Assembly: GCF_003852545.1 (NCBI RefSeq)
Contig: NZ_QAJR01000027.1
Location: 1-45,107, forward strand
Reading direction: 5' to 3'
Source of the DNA: Acidovorax sp. FJL06
Lineage (GTDB): Bacteria > Pseudomonadota > Gammaproteobacteria > Burkholderiales > Burkholderiaceae_C
Length of the DNA stretch: 45,107 nucleotides
The position numbers and the translations under genes are program-made. The notes below the pieces were generated by a model. It saw only the letters and a list, made by a program, of their open reading frames with translations, made no database searches and had not been told where the DNA came from. This document shows, in pieces, positions 39,988 to 45,107 of this stretch. Numbering within the stretch: the stretch's first letter is position 1; each line of letters starts with the position of its first letter.

Positions 39988-41232
39988 ATGACCGATCTCC
40001 TGAAAACCAGCCTCAACCGCCGTACCGTGCTGCAGGCCGCCACCGTGGGCGCCGTGGGCGTGAGCCCCGCCCTGCGCGCCCTGGTGCACGCCCAGGGCTC
40101 GGACGCCCCCGAGAAGAAAGAGGTCAAGATCGGCTTCATCCCGCTGACCGACTGCGCCAGCGTGGTGATGGCCTCGGTTCTGGGCTTCGACAAGAAGTAC
40201 GGCGTGACCATCATCCCCACCAAGGAGGCCAGTTGGGCCGGCGTGCGCGACAAGCTGGTGAATGGCGAACTCGACTTCGCGCATGTGCTGTATGGCCTGG
40301 TCTACGGCGTGCACCTGGGCACGGCCGGCCCCAAGAAGGACATGGCCGTGCTGATGAGCCTGAACAACAACGGCCAGGCGATCACGCTCTCCAAGGCCCT
40401 GGCCGACAAGGGCGCCGTGGATGGCCCCTCGCTGGCCAAGCTCATGGCCAAGGAAAAGCGCGAGTACACCTTCGCAGGCACCTTCCCCACCGGCACCCAC
40501 GCCATGTGGATGCACTACTGGTTGGCGGCTGCGGGCATCAACCCGCTGTCGGGCGCCAAGCTCATCACCGTGCCACCGCCGCAGATGGTGGCCAACATGC
40601 GCGTGGGCAACATGGACGGTTTCTGCGTGGGCGAGCCCTGGAACCACCGCGCCATCATGGATGGCATCGGCATCACCGCCAACACCACGCAGGACATCTG
40701 GAAGGACCACCCCGAGAAGGTGCTGGGCACGTCGGCCGAATTTGTGAAGAAGAACCCCAACACCACCCGCGCCGTGATGATGGCCGTGCTGGAAGCCAGC
40801 CAGTGGATCGACGCAAGCCTGTCCAACAAGATGAAGATGGCCGAAACCGTGGCCGGCAAGGCTTACGTCAACACCAGCGTGGACGCCATCAACCAGCGCA
40901 TTTTGGGCCGCTACCAAAACGGCCTGGGCAAGACCTGGGACGACCCCAACCACATGAAGTTCTTCAATGACGGCGCGGTGAACTTTCCCTATCTGTCGGA
41001 TGGCATGTGGTTCCTCACACAGCACAAGCGCTGGGGACTGCTGAAGGACCACCCCGACTACCTGGGCGTGGCCAAGCAAATCAACCAAATCGACCTCTAC
41101 AAGTCGGTGGCCAGCGCCATGAAGATCAATGTGCCCAAGGATGCGATGCGCACCAGCAAGCTCATGGACGGCGTGGTGTGGGACGGCAAGGACCCCGCCA
41201 AGTACGCCGACAGCTTCAAGGTCAAGGCCTGA
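39988..41232 (+). CDS. nrtA: Nitrate ABC transporter substrate-binding protein
   Basis: A 414-residue receptor of the NrtA/CmpA family that binds nitrate (or bicarbonate in CmpA). The N-terminus LNRRTVLQAATVGAVGVSPAL has a twin-arginine-like signal. Mature sequence has VKIGFIPLTDCASVVMASVLGFDKKYG in outline, EASWAGVRDKLVNGELDFAHVLYG, TFPTGTHAMWMHYWLAAAGI and VGNMDGFCVGEPWNHRAI, all family features. AAGGAA precedes ATG 39988. It is the first gene after the regulated leader; nrtB follows 61 bases later. Nitrate is favoured over bicarbonate by nasT and the leader. Confidence 0.93.
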   Translation: MTDLLKTSLNRRTVLQAATVGAVGVSPALRALVHAQGSDAPEKKEVKIGFIPLTDCASVVMASVLGFDKKYGVTIIPTKEASWAGVRDKLVNGELDFAHVLYGLVYGVHLGTAGPKKDMAVLMSLNNNGQAITLSKALADKGAVDGPSLAKLMAKEKREYTFAGTFPTGTHAMWMHYWLAAAGINPLSGAKLITVPPPQMVANMRVGNMDGFCVGEPWNHRAIMDGIGITANTTQDIWKDHPEKVLGTSAEFVKKNPNTTRAVMMAVLEASQWIDASLSNKMKMAETVAGKAYVNTSVDAINQRILGRYQNGLGKTWDDPNHMKFFNDGAVNFPYLSDGMWFLTQHKRWGLLKDHPDYLGVAKQINQIDLYKSVASAMKINVPKDAMRTSKLMDGVVWDGKDPAKYADSFKVKA

Positions 41233-41292
41233 TCGCCCCGGCCCGAGCCCTTCTGCCCCCTGCACGACCCGCCCCTTTTCAAGGAGAACACC

Positions 41293-42252
41293 ATGGTCAG
41301 CGCCGTTTTTCACACCCCGTTGGATGCAGCCCCTGCGGCTGCACAGAAAGCCATGACGTCTGTCGCCGGCAGCGCTTCGCCCGCAAGCGCCCCCACCCTC
41401 CCCAAACCGTCTGCCGCTGCGCCCGCAGCCGCACGCCCAGCCGCCCCCACGGGGCGCGACTGGACCGCCCTGTCCCGCAGCTTCTGGCTGGCCGTGCTGC
41501 CGCCGCTGTGCGGCCTGGGCCTGCTCATCGGCCTGTGGGCGGTGGTGTCCACCACCACGGGCGGCAGCATCCCCAGCCCTGTGGAGACATGGAAGCAGGC
41601 GCTGGAGATTTTCAGCAACCCCTTCTACCGCAACGGCCCCAACGACCAGGGCGTGGGCTGGAACGTGCTGATGTCGCTGGAGCGCGTGGCCGTGGGCTTT
41701 GGCATGGCGGCGCTGGTGGGCATCCCTGCGGGCTTCGTGATCGGGCGCTTCAACTTCCTGTCGCGCATGTTCAACCCGCTGATCAGTCTGCTGCGTCCGG
41801 TGTCGCCCTTGGCCTGGCTGCCGATTGGCCTCTTGGTGTTCAAGGGTGCCAATCCGGCGGCCATCTGGACCATCTTCATCTGCTCCATCTGGCCGATGAT
41901 CATCAACACCGCCGTGGGCGTGCAGCGCGTGCCGCAGGACTACATGAACGTGGCCCGCGTGCTGAACCTCTCGGAGTGGAAGATCGCCACCAAGATCCTC
42001 TTCCCCGCTGTGCTGCCCTACATGCTGACCGGCGTGCGCCTGGCCGTGGGCACGGCCTGGCTGGTGATCGTGGCCGCCGAGATGCTGACGGGCGGCGTGG
42101 GCATCGGCTTCTGGGTGTGGGACGAGTGGAACAACCTCAACGTCAAGAACATCATCATCGCGATCTTCGTGATCGGCATCGTCGGGCTGGTGCTGGAGTA
42201 CGCACTCATCAAACTGGCCACCGCATTTACTTTTGAAGAGGTCAAAACTTGA
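41293..42252 (+). CDS. nrtB: Nitrate ABC transporter permease
   Basis: A 319-residue permease with an Ala/Pro-rich N-terminal tail (about 1-60), then about six hydrophobic helices. Family motifs are the inner-loop RPVSPLAWLPIGLLVFKGANPAAIWTIFICSIWPMIINTAVGV in outline, WKIATKILFPAVLPYMLTGVRLAVGTAWLVIVAAEML and the C-terminal EYALIKLATAFTFEE. This EAA-type loop is characteristic of nitrate/sulfonate-type importers. AAGGAGA lies before ATG 41293. The gap to nrtD holds a degenerate GC-rich repeat. Confidence 0.93.
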   Translation: MVSAVFHTPLDAAPAAAQKAMTSVAGSASPASAPTLPKPSAAAPAAARPAAPTGRDWTALSRSFWLAVLPPLCGLGLLIGLWAVVSTTTGGSIPSPVETWKQALEIFSNPFYRNGPNDQGVGWNVLMSLERVAVGFGMAALVGIPAGFVIGRFNFLSRMFNPLISLLRPVSPLAWLPIGLLVFKGANPAAIWTIFICSIWPMIINTAVGVQRVPQDYMNVARVLNLSEWKIATKILFPAVLPYMLTGVRLAVGTAWLVIVAAEMLTGGVGIGFWVWDEWNNLNVKNIIIAIFVIGIVGLVLEYALIKLATAFTFEEVKT

Positions 42253-42256
42253 CCCA

Positions 42257-42322
42257 CCCCTGAGCCGCGCCTGCGGCGCGTCACCCCATCAAGGGGGCGC
42301 CACCAGTGGCCCGGCAAAGCCG
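42257..42322 (-). repeat. GC-rich dispersed repeat, degenerate copy between nrtB and nrtD
   Basis: CCCCTGAGCCGCGCCTGCGG, CGCGTCACCCC, AAGGGGGCG and CCCGGCAAAGCCGG resemble the reverse-oriented copy at 22587 but are diverged. Its location inside an operon suggests tolerated insertion. Confidence 0.4.
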
Positions 42323-42359
42323 GTTCCACGGTGGTCCTCGGAAAAACCAGGAGTTCCTC

Positions 42360-43172
42360 ATGCATACATCTCTCACTACCAAGTTCATCGAAGTCCATGG
42401 CGTCGAGCAGACCTTCAAGACGGCCAAGGGCCTGTTCCCGGCACTGCGCGACATCAACCTGACCATCGCCAAGGGCGAGTTCGTGGCGCTGATCGGCCAC
42501 TCGGGCTGCGGCAAGTCCACGCTGCTGAACCTGATCGCGGGCCTCACAACCCCCACCAACGGCGCGCTGCTGTGCGCCAACAAGGAGATCCGGGGCCCGG
42601 GGCCGGAGCGCGCCGTGGTGTTCCAGAACCACTCGCTGCTGCCCTGGCTGACCTGCTTTGACAACATCTACCTGGCGGTGGAGCGCGTGTTTGGCGCCAA
42701 GGAGACCAAGGCCCAGCTCAAGGCCCGCACCGATGCAGCCCTGGCCCTGGTCGGCCTCACGCCGGCAGGCCAGAAACGCCCCGGAGAGATCTCGGGCGGT
42801 ATGAAGCAGCGCGTAGGCATTGCCCGGGCCCTCTCCATGGAACCCCAGGTGCTGCTGATGGACGAGCCCTTTGGCGCCCTGGACGCCCTGACCCGCGCCA
42901 AGCTGCAGGACGAGCTGCTAGAGATCGTGGCCCGCACCCAAAGCACCGTGGTGATGGTGACCCACGACGTGGACGAGGCCGTGCTGCTGTCCGACAAGAT
43001 CGTGATGATGACCAACGGCCCCGCCGCCACGATTGGCGAGGTGCTGCACGTTCAGCTACCCCGCCCGCGCAAGCGCGTGGAGCTGGCCGAAGACCCGCGC
43101 TATGTGCACTACCGCAAGGCGGTGATTGACTTCCTCTATACCCGCCAGGGGCACGTGGAAAAAGCCGCCTGA
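42360..43172 (+). CDS. nrtD: Nitrate ABC transporter ATPase
   Basis: A 270-residue ATP-binding subunit of the nitrate/sulfonate importer type. Walker A is GHSGCGKSTLLNLIAGL (about 47-63), the Q-loop AVVFQNHSLLPWLTCFDNIYLAV, signature ISGGMKQRVGIARALSMEP, Walker B VLLMDEPFGALDALTR and switch His VVMVTHDVDEAVLLSDKIVMMTNGP in outline. ATG 42360 has AGGAG upstream; the frame extends to 42306 but without family residues. There is no C-terminal receptor-like extension, so it is NrtD- not NrtC-like. A terminator follows; nitrate and nitrite reductase genes are not in this window. Confidence 0.94.
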   Translation: MHTSLTTKFIEVHGVEQTFKTAKGLFPALRDINLTIAKGEFVALIGHSGCGKSTLLNLIAGLTTPTNGALLCANKEIRGPGPERAVVFQNHSLLPWLTCFDNIYLAVERVFGAKETKAQLKARTDAALALVGLTPAGQKRPGEISGGMKQRVGIARALSMEPQVLLMDEPFGALDALTRAKLQDELLEIVARTQSTVVMVTHDVDEAVLLSDKIVMMTNGPAATIGEVLHVQLPRPRKRVELAEDPRYVHYRKAVIDFLYTRQGHVEKAA

Positions 43173-43208
43173 GCGGCCGGGCTCCAGGCCCGACAACACG
43201 GCAAAGCA

Positions 43209-43245
43209 AAAGGGCTCTGACCAGATCGGTCAGGGCCCTTTCTCT
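43209..43245 (+). terminator. Intrinsic terminator after nrtD
   Basis: AAAGGGCTCTGACC pairs with GGTCAGGGCCCTTT (one T-G wobble) around a 5-base loop, followed by the T-rich CTCTCTT. It ends the nrtABD operon 37 bases after the nrtD stop. Confidence 0.85.
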
Positions 43246-43300
43246 CTTGTGTCCTCGGCGCAGGGCCGTAGCACGCGCGCAAACCCAGACCAGTGCACCC

Positions 43301-43394
43301 GCGCAAGGGCCGCCCCGCCGCGCTGGGTGCGTCCCCCTTCCCGAATGGCGCAGCCATTCGAGAGAAGGCGGAAGGCGCGCAGCGCCTCAGGGGA
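43301..43394 (+). repeat. GC-rich dispersed palindromic repeat, copy 3
   Basis: The blocks GCGCAAGGGCC, GCCCCGCCGCGCTGG, GTCCCCCTTCC, an inner CGAATGGCGCAGCCATTCG hairpin, AGAGAAGGCGGAAG and CGCCTCAGGGG run in the same orientation as the 20550 copy. It lies between the nrtD terminator and the convergent CBS gene. Confidence 0.75.
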
Positions 43395-43402
43395 TTGCCC
43401 CC

Positions 43403-43840
43403 TCAATGCGTTCCGGTGATGTAGTGCTCCAGCTGCTCGATGATGAATTTCTGCTCGGAGATGATGTCCTTGACCAGATCCCCGATGGAAATCATGCCCA
43501 CGAGCTTGTCGCCATCGACCACGGGCAGGTGGCGCAGGCGGTTGTTGCTCATGATCTGCATGCACTGCTCGCTGGTCTGTTCCGGTCGCACGAACAGCAC
43601 GGCGGTGGTCATCACATCCCGCACCTGCGTGACGGACGAGGTGCGCCCCATGAGCGCGATCTTCCGTGCGTAGTCCCGCTCGGTGAAGATGCCTGCGATG
43701 GCCTCGCCCTCGGTCACCAGCAGGGCCCCGATGCCCTTGTCGGCCATGAGTTTGAGCGCATCAAACACCAGGGCTGCGGGGGCAATGGTGTGGACGGTGG
43801 CGTCGGGTTTGGATTGAAGAATCTTGGCGACGATGGTCAT
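43403..43840 (-). CDS. Two-CBS-domain protein
   Basis: A 145-residue protein made of a pair of CBS domains (about 8-65 and 73-135): DALKLMADKGIGALLVTEGEAIAGIFTERDYARKI in outline, and CMQIMSNNRLRHLPVVDGDKLVGMISIGDLVKDI. CBS pairs bind adenosine nucleotides and act as energy sensors, often regulating partners. No partner domain is fused. It converges on the nitrate operon and is divergent from DUF4148 genes across about 530 bases. Its target cannot be read from context. Confidence 0.93.
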   Translation of the reverse strand: MTIVAKILQSKPDATVHTIAPAALVFDALKLMADKGIGALLVTEGEAIAGIFTERDYARKIALMGRTSSVTQVRDVMTTAVLFVRPEQTSEQCMQIMSNNRLRHLPVVDGDKLVGMISIGDLVKDIISEQKFIIEQLEHYITGTH

Positions 43841-44369
43841 TGGAAACTCCCTCGTGACAACAGAAACAGGTACGGGAACATTTCAGCCCATAAGCCCTGC
43901 GCGCGCAACCCGCGCAAGCCCGATTTGCGACGCTTTTTGGGGCCGGCGTGGCCATGGCGACGCATATGTTTCGCCACTGTTGCATTCGGCGGAACGCGAA
44001 ACAAACTGAAAAGAACCGAAACGGCGACGAGACGACGCGAAGCCAGGGGCTGGGCACGATACAGCCCATGTCCAACGCACTTCGAAAGGATCCTCCGCCC
44101 ACGCTCCTGACCTTCGCCTCGATCGTTGGCGACCCCCACCGGTCTTCGGGGCTTGCACAGGAAACAGGCGCCCGGATTGTTTCAAATACCGGAACAGTTA
44201 GTTCGCGACTCGATGGTTTTTCTCTGAACACCATCGGCGTACAGTTCAACCCATCGATGAGCCGAACCCGCAAGGCGACTCACCGAACCCAGGGTTGAGA
44301 CAGTTGGTTTTCTTTCTCGTTTGTCTTGTCCCCGGCTTTTTTGAGACGCTTTTTAAAAGGATTTTCATC
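43841..44369. other. Long intergenic region between CBS and DUF4148 genes
   Basis: A 529-base stretch with lower GC than its surroundings in places. Open frames exist on both strands (for example 43948-44298 plus and 43761-44273 minus), but they have no recognisable motif and the latter overlaps the CBS gene start, so no gene is called. It presumably holds divergent promoters and a long 5' leader for the DUF4148 gene. The last part, GGTTTTCTTTCTCGTTTGTC, is pyrimidine-rich. I found no clear hairpin or operator. Confidence 0.4.
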
Positions 44370-44657
44370 ATGAACAACACCGCACGTTTCCTCTCCATCG
44401 CCGCTGTCGCTGCTTTTGCCTCTTTCGGCGCCCACGCTGACGAAGCCGATGCTTCGCAGTTCGCCACCAAGTTCGAAACCAACCGCACCCGCGCTGAAGT
44501 GGCCGCCGAAGCCTCCACCGTGGCCCAGACCCGCAGCATCGAGCCTGCTGGCTCCCGCGTGGTGACCTACAAGAGCACGGCCGACCGCGCTGCGGTGCGT
44601 TCGCAAGCGGCGGATGCCGTGCGCACGGGCCAGATCCCTTCGGGTGAGCGTGGTTGA
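44370..44657 (+). CDS. DUF4148 family exported protein, copy 1
   Basis: A 95-residue protein typical of the DUF4148 family, common and multi-copy in Burkholderiales. The signal peptide ARFLSIAAVAAFASFGAHADEA is followed by a short charged part with RTRAEVAAEASTVAQ and ADRAAVRSQAADAVRTGQIPSGE. ATG 44370 follows AAAAGGA. Function is unknown; it should be periplasmic. A close paralogue lies directly downstream. Confidence 0.85.
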   Translation: MNNTARFLSIAAVAAFASFGAHADEADASQFATKFETNRTRAEVAAEASTVAQTRSIEPAGSRVVTYKSTADRAAVRSQAADAVRTGQIPSGERG

Positions 44658-44748
44658 TCAGCGCTTGACCCGCTGAATCCACGGCCTTTCCTTCTGCGTA
44701 TTTCCAAGTACCTCGCCCCTATTTCTTGAATTTCACTGGAGTTTCACC

Positions 44749-45042
44749 ATGAACAAGACCGCACGTTTCCTCTCTATCGCCGCTGTCGCTGCCTTCGCTT
44801 CTTTCGGCGTCCAGGCTGACGAAGTCGATGCTTCGCAGTTCGCCACGAAGTTTGAAACCAGCCGCACCCGCGCCGAAGTGCAAGCCGAAGCCACGACAGT
44901 GCCCCAAACCAGCGGTGCCATTCCCGTCGGTTCGCGTGCTTTGGTCTACACCTCCACGGCCGACCGCAGCGCAGTGAACGCCCAGGCCGCAGACGCCCTG
45001 CGCACCGGCAAGATCTCGTCGGGCGAAATCGGCTCCCTGTAA
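44749..45042 (+). CDS. DUF4148 family exported protein, copy 2
   Basis: A 97-residue paralogue of the preceding gene. The signal peptide region (ARFLSIAAVAAFASFGVQADE) and the following DASQFATKFET block are nearly identical at both protein and DNA level, while the middle differs (PQTSGAIPVGSRALVYTS). CTGGAG lies before ATG 44749. The tandem arrangement indicates a fairly recent duplication. Function is unknown. Confidence 0.85.
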   Translation: MNKTARFLSIAAVAAFASFGVQADEVDASQFATKFETSRTRAEVQAEATTVPQTSGAIPVGSRALVYTSTADRSAVNAQAADALRTGKISSGEIGSL

Positions 45043-45107
45043 GGAGTGCGCCTGGCCCGCGCTGCAAGCGGCGCGGACAGACAGTTGCCAATGCAAAAGG
45101 CCGGGCC

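Noticed and set aside
20550-43394. GC-rich repeats as a CRISPR array or insertion sequence ends
   Set aside because: Copies are far apart, without regular spacers, cas genes or transposase, so a dispersed palindromic element is the better reading.
43761-44273. Minus-strand open frame upstream of the CBS gene
   Set aside because: It overlaps the CBS protein start in another frame, has no motif, and better explains nothing in the region.

Overview
The window looks like a chromosomal segment of a high-GC betaproteobacterium of the Comamonadaceae, most like Acidovorax. This is inferred from gene content (DUF4148 proteins, a Bug-type solute receptor, several LivK-type receptors, a PA0069-family radical SAM protein, etfBA next to an acyl-CoA dehydrogenase) and from two families of short dispersed palindromic repeats. 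There are no rRNA or tRNA genes, no CRISPR array, no transposase and no prophage. It reads as ordinary chromosome with one decayed regulator gene.

Layout. 1-5.8 kb: 3' part of a lipid A phosphoethanolamine transferase (eptA), a small DUF3592 membrane protein, a CbbR-like LysR regulator divergent from an SbtA-type bicarbonate permease, and a radical SAM gene with a LexA box against its start codon. 5.9-10.5 kb: a LysR regulator divergent from benzoylformate decarboxylase (mdlC) and an orphan Bug receptor, then rnk and a LETM1-like membrane protein. 10.5-13.3 kb: an acyltransferase, a broken GbsR/MarR-type regulator with its palindrome still intact, and an orphan LivK-type receptor. 13.4-21.6 kb, all on the minus strand: a lipid catabolism block with nitronate monooxygenase, acyl-CoA dehydrogenase, etfA, etfB, an MscS channel, an ECHDC3-like crotonase and a histone-deacetylase-family hydrolase. 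21.6-27.0 kb: moxR - DUF58 - TgpA-type transglutaminase - mltB, a cell-envelope cluster. 27.0-29.1 kb: another orphan LivK-type receptor and a small Hsp20 protein. 29.1-36.3 kb: an AraC regulator divergent from a complete branched-chain-type ABC importer (receptor, livH, livM, livG, livF) that ends in an aldehyde dehydrogenase, so the cargo may be an aromatic compound rather than leucine. 36.3-38.6 kb: tsaD and a LivK-type lipoprotein. 38.8-43.2 kb: nasT and the nitrate importer nrtA-nrtB-nrtD. 43.4-45.1 kb: a two-CBS-domain protein and two tandem DUF4148 genes.

The most informative non-coding stretch lies between nasT and nrtA. In order it holds an NtrC-like site (GCAC-N7-GTGC), a textbook sigma-54 promoter, two stem-loops with six-base loops AAAGGC and AATGGC that fit the ANTAR-protein recognition rule (A at loop position 1, G at position 4), and an intrinsic terminator just before nrtA. 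Together these predict two-level control: NtrC/sigma-54 initiation under nitrogen limitation and NasT-dependent antitermination in response to nitrate.

Other regulatory signals read from sequence are a LexA box on the radical SAM gene, palindromes at the CbbR-like gene, the dead GbsR-like gene and etfB, LysR half-sites before mdlC, and several strong terminators. All family assignments come from reading protein motifs; no database search was run.
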